DNA from: PALSA-894 sp963757565
Lineage (GTDB): Bacteria; Pseudomonadota; Alphaproteobacteria; Rhizobiales; Xanthobacteraceae
Assembly (NCBI GenBank): GCA_963757565.1
Contig: CAVWSB010000011.1
Location: forward strand, 1,488,001 to 1,552,000
Direction of reading: 5' to 3'
Length of the DNA: 64,000 bases
Shown piece after piece: positions 20,453 through 29,473 of the stretch. The position numbers were made by a program, and so were the translations under genes. Each line of letters starts with the position of its first letter. Position 1 is the stretch's first letter. The notes beneath the pieces were generated by a model that saw only the letters and a list, made by a program, of their open reading frames with translations, did not search any database and was not told where the DNA came from.

Positions 20453-20785
20453 ATGGCCGAAACCGCATTCACGCCCGCCCAGCTCAATGAGGGCTTCGTT
20501 GTGGCGATCGAAATCGTCGCCAAGGCCGGTGAGGAAGACGCAGTTGCCGGCGCGCTTCAGGCGCTGGTTGCGCCGACGATGGCGGAGCCGGGCGTGAAGC
20601 TCTTTCTGCCCTATCGATCGCCAACGGATCCTGCGTCGTTCTTCATATTCGAACTCTATCGAAATGAGGCGGGCTGGACCGCGCATCAGCAGACCGACCA
20701 CTTCAAGTCATTCGTCGAAACGATGCTGCCGCGCCTCGCCAGGCGCCAGCGCGTCCCCTATGTGCCCTATGGGACCGGCGCATAA
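20453..20785 (+). CDS. antibiotic biosynthesis monooxygenase (ABM) domain protein
   Basis: This 110-residue single-domain protein has a ferredoxin-like ABM fold, with VVAIEIVAKAGEEDAVAGAL as its first strand-helix pair, SFFIFELYRNEAGWTAHQQTDHFKSF in the centre and the HF pair typical of the family. Members include quinol monooxygenases (YgiN-like) and heme-degrading or structural variants. A CAGGAGC ribosome site fixes the ATG at 20453. The gene points toward the MFS transporter gene and lies between that transporter and its truncated copy, so it may have been captured during the duplication. Confidence 0.75.
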   Translation: MAETAFTPAQLNEGFVVAIEIVAKAGEEDAVAGALQALVAPTMAEPGVKLFLPYRSPTDPASFFIFELYRNEAGWTAHQQTDHFKSFVETMLPRLARRQRVPYVPYGTGA

Positions 20786-20792
20786 CGCAGGC

Positions 20793-22010
20793 TCACGCCG
20801 GCGCCGCCACGGGCTGGTCGTTCCGCGCCTTCGGAAACGGCCGGAACGTCATCGCGACCAGGAACGCGCCGAGGCCCATGCCGAACGATCCGAGATAGAG
20901 CCACGTATAGCTCGCGAATGAGTCGTAGATCAGCCCGCCGACGATCGGCCCGGTCGACATGCCGAGGCTGCCGGCCATCGAGATGCCTCCGATGACGGTG
21001 CCCATCATGCGCAGCGGGAAATTCTCGCGCGCAATCGCGGCGTAGAGCGGCATGGTGCCGGCGTAAACGAAGCCGAACAGCGCGCCGGCCGCGTAGAACG
21101 TGCCGAGATCGTGCGCGGCGAGATAGCCGAGCGCGCCCAGCGCCTGAACCAAAAGGCCGAGAACCAGAATGCGCTTCGCGCCGAACCTGTCGCCGGCGAG
21201 GCCGAAGGCGATACGGCCGCCCAGCCCGGCGAAGCCTTCCACGCTGTAGATCGACACCGCCATGATGAGCGGGATGCCGCAACTCACCGCATAATTGACG
21301 GTGTGGATGATTGGGCCGGAGTGGGTTGCGCAGCAAAAGAAGTTGGTCAGCAGCAAGGTGATGAACTGCGGCGATTTCAGCGCCTGCGCGACCGACATGC
21401 CGGAATCCACATCGTCCGGTGCGGCGCCGGCATGTCCGGTCTCGAGGGCCGGCGGGCGGCGCACCAGCAAGGCCGCGGGGATCATGAGGGCTGCGACAAT
21501 GCCCGCGATGATCAGCATCGCGGTGCGCCAGTCGTGCACCGAGACGAGCCACGCCGCGAGCGGCGACATGGTCATCGGCGCGATCCCCATGCCGGCGGAG
21601 ACAAGCGACACCGCAAGACTGCGATGTGTGTCGAACCAGCCGGTCACGCAGGCCATCATCGGCGCGAAGATCGCCGAGATGCTTCCGCCGATGAACAGGC
21701 CGAACACGAGCTGAAACGCGAGCAGCGAGGTCGTCCGGCTGGCGAGCGCGAGGCTGACAGCCATGATCACGGACCCGGTCACCACGACGATACGGGGGCC
21801 AAAGCGATCGGACAGATTGCCCCAGAGCATGCTGGTCGAGGCCATCGCGAGAAACGCGATGGTCATCGCGCTCGACACGCCGGTCACGGACCATCCGGTG
21901 TCGCGCGTGATCGCGCCGAGGAACACCGGTAGCGAAAACATCGCGCCGATCGCGACGCAGCCGAGCAGGCCGCCCGCCGCGACAATGACCCAGCGATAAG
22001 AGTGACTCAT
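20793..22010 (-). CDS. major facilitator superfamily transporter (oxalate/formate antiporter-like)
   Basis: The 405-residue protein has twelve predicted helices, with the loop motif GNLSDRFGPRIVVV between helices 2 and 3 and GLAGDRFGAKRILVLG in the symmetric position between 8 and 9. Its overall character fits the MFS group that includes the oxalate/formate and monocarboxylate carriers. The start is the ATG at 22010 (MSHSYRWVIVAAGG); the 22244 reading adds an unrelated hydrophilic leader. The substrate is not determinable. The 254 bases upstream hold only short palindromes such as GAACGGCCGTTC at 22080-22091. Confidence 0.85.
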   Translation of the reverse strand: MSHSYRWVIVAAGGLLGCVAIGAMFSLPVFLGAITRDTGWSVTGVSSAMTIAFLAMASTSMLWGNLSDRFGPRIVVVTGSVIMAVSLALASRTTSLLAFQLVFGLFIGGSISAIFAPMMACVTGWFDTHRSLAVSLVSAGMGIAPMTMSPLAAWLVSVHDWRTAMLIIAGIVAALMIPAALLVRRPPALETGHAGAAPDDVDSGMSVAQALKSPQFITLLLTNFFCCATHSGPIIHTVNYAVSCGIPLIMAVSIYSVEGFAGLGGRIAFGLAGDRFGAKRILVLGLLVQALGALGYLAAHDLGTFYAAGALFGFVYAGTMPLYAAIARENFPLRMMGTVIGGISMAGSLGMSTGPIVGGLIYDSFASYTWLYLGSFGMGLGAFLVAMTFRPFPKARNDQPVAAPA

Positions 22011-22264
22011 GGCGGTCTTTTCCTGCAGTTGCTGCGCCTTTCGACCCCTCCGGGTCGCCGTCATTGTCACGACGTTCGGGAACGGCCGTTCTCGACACGA
22101 CCGGCCGCTTTTTTTGCGTCGGGAGCGCCGGGTGAGGCAAGCCTGGGCCAGACCATTCGTGTGGACGCAGGGCGGCTCCGCGTCCGGCGCGGTGCCCACG
22201 TCGGCGTTCCGCGGTACTGTTGCGCCAAGGCCGCCGCCGGACAACTGCGGCCCGGGAGGAATTC

Positions 22265-23170
22265 ATGCTCAAACTGTGGGGCGCCGCGCTGGCGGCGATG
22301 ATCGCCATGATATCGACAGCGAGCGCGCGCGAGTATGAGGTCACGACACGCAACGACATCGTGTTCGCCGAGCACGATGGCACAAAGTTGCTCGCGGATT
22401 TCTACGCCCCGAAGGGATTGGAGAAAGCGCCCGTGCTGGTCGCCGTGCATGGCGGCGGCTGGCAGGTCGGCGACCGCACGTTCTACAAGAACTGGGGCAC
22501 GTATCTCGCCAAGAACGGCTACGCGGTGTTCGCGATCGAATACCGGCTGATGAAGCCCGGCGTGAAGACCTGGCCGGGCGCCGTCTACGACACCAAGGCT
22601 GCGGTGCAATACGTGCGAGCGAAGGCGTCCGAGCTTGGCGTCGATCCCGAGCGCATCGGCCTGATCGGCGACAGCGCGGGCGCACACCTGTCGTCGCTGG
22701 TCGCGCTCGCCGGAGAGGAGCCGCTGTTCTCATCGGAATACAAGAGCGACTCGAATGCGGGCGTGTCGTCGAAGGTGAAGACCGTCGTCGGTTTCTACGG
22801 CGTGTATGACATGGTCGCGCAGTGGGAGCACGACCTGGTCACGCGCCCGCGCGACAACATTGTCGAAAAGCTGCTGGGCGGCGCGCCGATGATCAATCGC
22901 AAGGTCTATTTCGACGCCTCGCCGATGAGCTACGCGACGGTGGACCGGAACACGACGCGCTTCCTGCTGATCTACGGCCACGAGGACGACATCGCGGATC
23001 CAAAAACGCAGTCCGAGCGCTTCCTGCTCGCGCTCAAGCAGGCACAGTTCTTCGCACGCACCATCGTGGTGCCGGGGGCAGGGCACTTCTGGTCGACCGA
23101 TCCGGTGGATGAGGGCTTTGGCGCCTACGCGGGGCCGAAGGTGTTGCTGTTCCTGGCGGGCGCGCTGTAG
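22265..23170 (+). CDS. secreted alpha/beta hydrolase (esterase/lipase, BD-FAE-like)
   Basis: The 301-residue protein has a signal peptide (MLKLWGAALAAMIAMISTASA). The oxyanion-hole motif HGGGW is at residues 62-66, the nucleophile Ser137 in GDSAG, an acidic candidate in YGHEDDIAD and the His in VPGAGHFW near residue 275. This is the hormone-sensitive-lipase-like carboxylesterase group. Because it is exported, it likely acts on acyl esters in the periplasm. A GGGAGGA ribosome site precedes the ATG at 22265. Confidence 0.85.
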   Translation: MLKLWGAALAAMIAMISTASAREYEVTTRNDIVFAEHDGTKLLADFYAPKGLEKAPVLVAVHGGGWQVGDRTFYKNWGTYLAKNGYAVFAIEYRLMKPGVKTWPGAVYDTKAAVQYVRAKASELGVDPERIGLIGDSAGAHLSSLVALAGEEPLFSSEYKSDSNAGVSSKVKTVVGFYGVYDMVAQWEHDLVTRPRDNIVEKLLGGAPMINRKVYFDASPMSYATVDRNTTRFLLIYGHEDDIADPKTQSERFLLALKQAQFFARTIVVPGAGHFWSTDPVDEGFGAYAGPKVLLFLAGAL

Positions 23171-23218
23171 CGGTTGAAATCGTTGCGGCGGGCTTGCGGT
23201 TCGGTCCCAACCGATATA

Positions 23219-23233
23219 GAACGAAACGGGAAC
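23219..23233. promoter_or_regulatory. LexA (SOS) box upstream of ssb
   Basis: The sequence GAAC-GAAACGG-GAAC is a second exact alphaproteobacterial LexA operator, 114 bases before the ssb ATG. Single-strand binding protein is SOS-controlled in many alphaproteobacteria, often from a promoter shared with uvrA; here the two genes are 8.4 kb apart and each has its own box. Confidence 0.8.
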
Positions 23234-23346
23234 ACGATGCGGAAACCGGGCGGCGCACCCATATTGGCGTGGACAAGTGGATTGGGCGGGCGCGGCGACG
23301 GGATTGAAAGCGTAAGTATCGCCCAGACAGTTCGTGGAGAGAGATC

Positions 23347-23835
23347 ATGGCAGGGTCGGTCAACAAGGTCATTCTGGTCGGCAATCTGGGCAAGGACCCG
23401 GAGGTGCGGCGCATGCAAGACGGCCGGCCGGTCGTGAACATGAGCGTCGCGACCTCGGAAAGCTGGCGCGACAAGGCGACCGGAGAGCGCAAGGAAAAGA
23501 CCGAGTGGCACCGGGTGGTGATCTTCAACGAGGGGCTCGCCAAGATCGCCGAGCAGTATCTGAAGAAGGGCTCGAAGGTTTATCTCGAAGGCGCGTTGCA
23601 GACGCGCAAGTGGACCGACCAGCAAGGCGTCGAGAAATACTCGACCGAAGTGGTGCTGCAGGGCTTCAATTCGGCGCTCACCATGCTCGACCGCGCGGGC
23701 GGCGGAGGCGGGGGCAGCGATTTCGGTGGCGGCGACTCGAGCGATTTCGGCTCCTCGCGTCCGGCCGCGCGCCAGCCCGCGATGGCGGGAGCGGGGGCCA
23801 AGCGCGGCGATCTCGACGACGAGATTCCGTTCTGA
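23347..23835 (+). CDS. ssb: single-stranded DNA-binding protein
   Basis: The 162-residue SSB has an N-terminal OB fold (MAGSVNKVILVGNLGKDPEVR to about residue 112), then a glycine- and serine-rich flexible linker (GGGGGGSDFGGGDSSDFG), and ends in the acidic tip DLDDEIPF that recruits repair and replication partners. It is a tetrameric protein that coats single-stranded DNA in replication, recombination and repair. A GGAGAG ribosome site precedes the ATG. A LexA box upstream indicates DNA-damage induction. Confidence 0.97.
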   Translation: MAGSVNKVILVGNLGKDPEVRRMQDGRPVVNMSVATSESWRDKATGERKEKTEWHRVVIFNEGLAKIAEQYLKKGSKVYLEGALQTRKWTDQQGVEKYSTEVVLQGFNSALTMLDRAGGGGGGSDFGGGDSSDFGSSRPAARQPAMAGAGAKRGDLDDEIPF

Positions 23836-23958
23836 CACTCCCGGTCTTTTGACCTGACTGGACGGCGCCCGTTGCGTTGAGCGCTACGGAAAGCGGCCCA
23901 TTGCGTTTGTGCGCCACGCCTTGCTAGTGCTTTCGGCGGATTTCATGGGAGGAAAAAC

Positions 23959-25141
23959 GTGCGCAACATTCTCATTGCGGCGGCGTTCGGCGCCGGGCTC
24001 GTCGCGAGTGTGGCGAGCGCCGAAGACCTGAAAATCGCGCTGATCTACGGCAAGACCGGCCCGCTCGAAGCCTATGCCAAGCAGACCGAGACCGGCCTGC
24101 GGCTCGGCTTCGAATACGCCACCAAGGGCACAATGATGATCGACGGGCGCAAGATCGTCATCATCACCAAGGACGACCAGGGCAAGCCCGACCTCGCCAA
24201 GTCCGCGCTCGCCGAAGCCTATGAGGACGACGGCGTCGCGCTCGCGATCGGCACCACCGCATCGCCGGCCGCGCTCGCGATGCTGCCGGTCGCCGAGGAG
24301 AACAAGAAGATCCTGCTGGTCGAGCCCGCGGTCGCCGACCAGATCACCGGCGACAAGTGGAATCGCTACATCTTCCGCACCGCGCGCAACTCCTCGCAGG
24401 ACGCGATCTCGAATGCGGTCGCGATCGGCAAGCAGGGCGTGACGATCGCGACGCTGGCGCAGGACAACGCCTTCGGGCGCGACGGCGTTGCGGCCTTCAA
24501 GGCGGCGCTCGGCAAGACCGGCGCGACACTCGCCGCGGAAGAATACGCGCCCGCCGCGACCACGGATTTCACCGCGCCGGCGCAGCGCCTGTTCGACGCG
24601 CTGAAGGACAAGCCGGGCAAGAAGATCATCTGGGTGATCTGGGCGGGCCCGACGCCGCTCACCAAGCTGCAGGACATGAACCCCGGCCGCTACGGCGTCG
24701 AGCTCTCGAGCGGCGGCAACATCCTGCCCGCGATGGCGGCCTACAAGACGCTGCCCGGCATGGAAGGCGCGACCTATTACTATTACGACATCCCGAAGAA
24801 CGCCGGTGAACACCTGGCTCGTCGACCGAGCACCAGAAGCGCTTCAACGCGCCGCCGGACTTCTTCACGGCGGGCGGGTTCGCGGCCGCGATGGCGGTGG
24901 TACGGCGGCGGTCGAGAAGGCGAAGTCGCTCGACACCGAGAAGCTGATCGCCGCGATGGAAGGGCTTGAGTTCGAGACGCCGAAGGGCAAGATGGTGTTC
25001 CGCAAGGAGGACCATCAGGCGCTCCAGAGCATGTACCACTTCAAGATCAAGGCCGACCCGGCGGTCGCGTGGGGCATTCCCGAGCTGGTGCGCGAGCTCA
25101 AGATCGAGGACATGGAGGTCCCGATCCAGAACAAGCGGTGA
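23959..25141 (+). CDS. livK: branched-chain amino acid-type ABC transporter substrate-binding protein, frame-disrupted
   Basis: The protein is a periplasmic leucine-binding-like receptor of about 393 residues, with a signal peptide (MRNILIAAAFGAGLVASVASA) and a type I two-lobed fold seen in LKIALIYGKTGPLEAYAKQ and in LLVEPAVADQITG. The start is the GTG at 23959, behind a GGGAGG site. The 3' third is broken near 24808, 24827 and 24890, where EHQKRFNAPPDFFTAGGFAAAMAVV and TAVEKAKSLDTEKL lie in other frames. The C terminus ends at the TGA at 25141. It heads the ABC transporter gene set; the ligand may be an amino acid, amide or aromatic acid. Confidence 0.85.
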
Positions 25142-25187
25142 GTGCACGGGCGGCGCTTGTGCAACGCGCTCCGCGCCCAGTTACTAT

Positions 25188-25314
25188 GCCCTCTCCCCTT
25201 GTGGAAAAGGGCGACTCAGGTCCGTCAAGGTGCTCAGCGGGGTGAGGGGTACCCCTCACCCGCTCGTATCTGTCGCTTCTCGGAGAAGCCCTCTCCCTTA
25301 CAAGGGGAGAGGGC
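25188..25314. repeat. REP-like element with 15-base inverted repeat
   Basis: GCCCTCTCCCCTTGT (25188-25202) has its perfect reverse complement ACAAGGGGAGAGGGC at 25300-25314, and the right arm also folds on itself (GCCCTCTCCC with GGGAGAGGGC). Between them is an inner AGGGGTACCCCTCACCC palindrome. It belongs to the same CCCTCTCCC family as the element at 8540-8700. It lies between livK and livG, so it may act on the operon mRNA. Confidence 0.7.
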
Positions 25315-25355
25315 GGACCGCAACGTGACCTCCGCGCTCGTGGCACGCCGTCACG

Positions 25356-26121
25356 ATGACCTCCCTCGAAACCCGCAACCTCACCATCCGCTTCGGCGGC
25401 CATGTCGCCGTCGATGCGGTGAGCTGCACATTCCGGCCCGGCGAACTGACCGCGATCGTCGGGCCGAACGGCGCCGGCAAGACCACCTACTTCAACCTGA
25501 TCTCGGGCCAGCTCACCGCCACGGCGGGCGAAGTGCTGCTCGACGGGCGACGACATCACGCGGCTTTCCGCGCCGGTGCGCACCCGCGCAGGGACTCGGC
25601 CGCGCGTTCCAGCTCACCAATCTGTTTCCCGGACTCTCGCGTCGCCGAGAACGTGCGGCTCGCCGTGCAGTCGCAGGCCGGCGTGCACTACGACATGCTG
25701 CGCCCCTGGATGCGCCACACCGAACTGATCGAACGCGCCGACGCGGTGCTGGCGCGCGTCGCGCTCGACCGCCGACGCGACGTGCCGGCCGCCGCGCTCT
25801 CGCATGGCGACCAGCGCAAGCTCGAGGTCGCGCTGATGATCGCGCTCGAGCCGAAGGTCTTCATGTTCGACGAGCCGACCGCCGGCATGAGCGTCGACGA
25901 GGTGCCGGTCGTGCTCGACCTGATCGCGCAGCTCAAGCAGGACACGTCGAAGATCATCCTGCTGGTCGAGCACAAGATGGACGTGGTGCGCTCGCTCGCC
26001 GACCGCATCATCGTGCTGCACAACGGCAAGCTGGTGGCGGACGGCGCGCCCGCCGAGGTGATCGCCTCGCCGGTGGTGCAGGAGGCTTACCTCGGGCTCG
26101 TTCGGCGAGAAGGCCGCATGA
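25356..26121 (+). CDS. livG: ABC transporter ATP-binding protein LivG, frame-disrupted
   Basis: This is the first of two ATPase subunits of the branched-chain-type importer. Walker A is GPNGAGKTT (about residue 36), the signature reads AALSHGDQRKLEVAL and Walker B is KVFMFDEPTAGMS. The frame is upset by extra bases near 25550, 25604, 25641 and 26106; restoring them gives LLDGDDITRLSAPVRTRAG, then LGRAFQLTNLFPGLSVAENV, and a C terminus GEKAA. The TGA at 26121 overlaps the livF ATG at 26118, showing translational coupling. Expected length is about 250 residues. Confidence 0.8.
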
Positions 26122-26843
26122 GCGCGCTGCTCACCCTCTCCGGCGTCGAGACGCATATCGGGCAGTATCACATCCTGCATGGCGTCGAGCTTGGCGTGCC
26201 GGAGGGCCAGACCACGATGCTGCTCGGCCGCAACGGCGCCGGCAAGACGACGACACTGCGCACCATCATGGGGCTGTGGCGCGCCTCGTCGGGCGAGATC
26301 CGGCTCGGCGGAGAGCGCATCGAGGCACTGCGCGACGCCCGACATCGCGCGCGCCGGCATCGGCTATGTGCCGGAGACGATGGCGGTGTTCTCCGACCTG
26401 ACCGTGCGCGAGAACCTCGTGCTCGCGGCGCGCGACGGCGAGATGGACCAGACACGGCTCGACTGGATCTTCGGCTTCTTCCCGCCCTTGAGGAAATTCT
26501 GGCTCTCGCGCGCCGGCACGCTGTCGGGCGGGCAGAAGCAGATGCTCTCCTTCGCGCGCGTCGCTGATCGAGCCGCGCCGCCTGCTGCTGATCGACGAGC
26601 CGACCAAGGGGCTCGCGCCCGCGATCATCGGCGCGCTGATCGATTGCCTGAAGGAAGTGAAGCGCCGCGGCGCCACGATCCTGCTGGTCGAGCAGAATTT
26701 CCGCGTCGCGCAGGCGATCGGCGACACGCGTGGGCGTGATGGACAATGGCCGCGTCGTGCACGCCGGCCCGATGGCGGAGCTTGCCGCCGACGCGGCGCT
26801 GCAGCACCGGCTGCTCGGACTCAGCCTGGATGCGCACCAATGA
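26118..26843 (+). CDS. livF: ABC transporter ATP-binding protein LivF, frame-disrupted
   Basis: The second ATPase subunit begins MSALLTLSGVETHIGQYHIL. Walker A is GRNGAGKTT, the signature GTLSGGQKQMLSFAR, and Walker B LLLIDEPTKGLAPAI. Extra bases near 26338, 26568 and 26729 split the frame, but all segments are present, including GIGYVPETMAVFSDLTVREN. The gene ends with LDAHQ at the TGA at 26843, overlapping the next start (ATGA). Together with livG it powers the transporter. Confidence 0.8.
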
Positions 26844-27859
26844 GCGCAGACCGACATCGATGCCGGCGCCGCGCTGCCCAGGACGCCGCGCGACTTCATG
26901 CCGCTGCTGCTGCCGGTGGCGCTCGCGCTCGTGGCGCTGCCGTTCGTGCCGTTCTCGACCTGGGTGACGCTCACCATCGCGGGCCTCGCGATGGGCATGA
27001 TGATCTTCGTCATGGCGTCGGGCCTGACGCTGATCTTCGGCCTGATGGACGTGCTCAATTTCGGCCACGGCGCCTTCATCGCGATCGGCGCCTACATGGC
27101 GACGCTGGTGCTGGCTGCCGCTCGGCGGCTGGATGCAGGCGGACTCGATCTGGCTCAATCTCGCGGCCGTCGTTCCGGCGATCGTGCTCGCGGTCGGCGT
27201 CACCGGCGCTGCTCGGGCTCGCGTTCGAGCGCATCGTGATCGCGCCGGTCTACGGCCAGCACCTAAAGCAGATCCTGATCACCATGGGCGGCATGATCGT
27301 CGCCGAGCAGACTGCTCTACGCGCTGTTCGGGCCGCAGCAGATCCCGCTGCCGTTGCCCGCAACGCTTGCGCGGCTCGTTCGCGATCGGCGAGGCGGCGA
27401 TCGAGAAGTATCGCGTCGTCGCGGTCGCGGTCGGACTGATCGTGTTCCTCGCGATGCTGCGGTCCTCAACCGCAGCCAAGATCGGCCTGCTGATCCGCGC
27501 CGGCGTCGAGAACGGCGAAATGGTCGAGGCGCTCGGCTATCGCATCACGCGGCTGTTCGTCGGCGTATTCATGGCGGGCTCGGCGCTCGCGGGCCTCGGC
27601 GGCGTGATGTGGGGGCTCTACCGCGAGCAGGTGAATGCCGCGATGGGCGGCGAACTGCTGGTGCTGGTCTTCATCGTGGTGATCATCGGCGGGCTCGGCT
27701 CGGTCACCGGCTGTTTCATCGGCGCGCTGCTGGTTGCGCTCGCGCACCAATTACGCGGGCTTCCTGGTGCCGAAGCTCGCGCTCATCACCGAGATTGCCC
27801 TGATGGTCGCTGTGCTGCTGTGGCGCCCGCGCGGGCTTTATCCGGTGACGAGTCGATGA
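26840..27859 (+). CDS. livH: branched-chain amino acid-type ABC permease LivH, frame-disrupted
   Basis: This inner membrane permease begins at the ATG at 26840 overlapping the livF stop. After restoring an extra base near 26850 it reads MSATDIDAGAALPR followed by a long hydrophobic core. Family hallmarks are ASGLTLIFGLMDVLNFGHGAF and the cytoplasmic loop MVEALGYRITRLFVGVF, with RPRGLYPVTSR at the C terminus. Further breaks lie near 27117, 27208, 27313, 27366 and 27748. The TGA at 27859 overlaps the livM ATG (27856). Confidence 0.8.
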
Positions 27860-28919
27860 TGCCGCTCTCGGGCGACCCGCCGCGCAGCGCGGTGCTCAGC
27901 ATCGCGCTGGTGCTGATCGTGCTGGGGCTCGCGCTCGCGCCGTTTCTGTTTCCCGGCGCGAAGCCGCTCAACGTCGCCGCCAAGATCTGCATCTTCATCG
28001 CGCTCGCGGCGAGCTATGACCTGCTGCTCGGCTACACCGGCGTTGTGTCGTTCGCCCACACGATGTTCTACGGCGTCGGCAGCTACGGCGTCGCGATCGC
28101 GCTCTATTCGCTCGGCGCGCGCTGGGACGCGATCGGGCTCGGGCTGCTGGTCGCGCTGCCGACTCGCGGCGCTGCTGGCGCTGCGTGATCGGGCTGTTCT
28201 CGCTGCGGGTGCAGACGATCTTCTTCGCCATGATCACGCTCGCGGTCGCCTCCGCCTTCGCGGTGCTCGCCTCGCAACTGTCCTGGCTCACCGGCGGCGA
28301 GGACGGGCGCAGCTTCAGCGTGCCCGACCTGCTGCAGCCCGGGACGACATTCATCCCGCGCGACGTGCTCGGCGTCGCGGTCACCGGCCGGACGCTGACC
28401 TATTACCTCGTGTTCGTCTGCTGCGTGCTGCTGTTCCTGCTGCTGCTGCGCGTCGTCAACTCGCCGTTCGGCCGCGTGCTGCAGGCGATCCGCGAGAACC
28501 CGTTCCGCGCCGAGGCGCTCGGCTATCGCACGGTTCATCATCGCACGCTCGCGAACTGCTTGCCGCCGTGGCCGCCGCCGCGGTCGGCGCGCTCAATGCG
28601 CTGTGGCTGCGCTACACCGGCCCGGACACATCGCTGTCGTTCTCCATCATGCTCGACATCCTGCTGATCGTGGTGATCGGCGGCATGGGCACGATGTACG
28701 GCGCGATCGTCGGCGGCACGCTTTACGTGCTGGCGCAGAACTATCTGCAGGCGCTGATGGGCACGGTCTCGACCGCAGCCGGCGAAGCGGGCCTGCCGCT
28801 TGTTGCCGAGCCTGTTTCACCCCGACCGCTGGCTGCTCTGGCTCGGCATCCTGTTCATCCTGTCGGTGTATTTCTTCCCGACCGGCATCGTCGGCAAGCT
28901 GCGCGGCGGATCGAGTTAA
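27856..28919 (+). CDS. livM: branched-chain amino acid-type ABC permease LivM, frame-disrupted
   Basis: The second permease starts MMPLSGDPPRSAVLSIALVLIVLG. Family motifs are CIFIALAASYDLLLGYTGVVSFAHTMFYGVG, LRVVNSPFGRVLQAIRENPFRAEALGY (the coupling helix that contacts the ATPases) and IGGMGTMYGAIVGG. Indels near 28165, 28527, 28558 and 28805 disrupt the reading, and the protein ends VGKLRGGSS at the TAA at 28919. It completes a five-gene importer, all on the same strand with ATGA overlaps from livG onward. Confidence 0.8.
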
Positions 28920-28933
28920 GCTAACTCTTTCTG

Positions 28934-29012
28934 CTCATGCCCGCGAACGCGGGCATCCAGATCCTGGCTCTGGATCCCCGCGAGTTCATCCCCGACTTGA
29001 TCGGGGACGGGG
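28934..29012. repeat. intergenic hairpins downstream of livM
   Basis: Two short palindromes sit in tandem: GCCCGCGAACGCGGGC at about 28940-28955 and TCCCCGA-cttga-TCGGGGA at about 28990-29008, with CAGATCCTGGCTCTGGATC between them. They may terminate or stabilise the liv transcript. The pair resembles the CCCGCGAAAGCGGG element at 33050-33126. Confidence 0.5.
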
Positions 29013-29026
29013 ACGAACGGAGAGAA

Positions 29027-29425
29027 ATGTCGCTTACGCCGCTACTGGATGCCTCGCTTGTCATCCAGGTCCATGCCTTTGCGGCGATGAGCGCCTTTGC
29101 GCTCGGCATCGTGCAGTTCGCGGCGCCGAAAGGCACGCTGCCGCACCGGACGATCGGCTGGATCTGGGTCGCCCTGATGGCGATCATCGCGGTCAGCTCG
29201 TTCTGGATTCAGAACATCCGCCTTGTTGGCCCGTTCAGTCCGATTCACCTCACCTCAATCTACATCCTCGTCATCCTCCCGTTCGCAGTTCTGGCGGCGC
29301 GCGGTCACAAAGTTTCGCGTCATCGCAAGCTCATGACCGGCCTGTTCGTCGTCGGGCTTGTGATCGCCGGAGCCATTACCTTCTGGCCCGGGCGCATCAT
29401 GCATGCGGTGGCGTTCGGAAATTGA
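29027..29425 (+). CDS. DUF2306-type small membrane protein
   Basis: The 132-residue protein has four predicted helices and the DUF2306 pattern: an early HAFAAMSAFALGIVQF, the central KGTLPHRTIGWIWVALM with the conserved HR.xGW, and a later RHRKLMTGLFVVGLVIAGA. The function of the family is unknown; a heme- or quinone-related membrane role has been guessed. The ATG at 29027 is preceded by a CGGAGAG site. It is monocistronic as far as can be seen. Confidence 0.75.
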   Translation: MSLTPLLDASLVIQVHAFAAMSAFALGIVQFAAPKGTLPHRTIGWIWVALMAIIAVSSFWIQNIRLVGPFSPIHLTSIYILVILPFAVLAARGHKVSRHRKLMTGLFVVGLVIAGAITFWPGRIMHAVAFGN

Positions 29426-29473
29426 TCGTCTTGCGCCTGATCTGATCCTGAAAGCTGTTTCCGCTTTTAGCGA

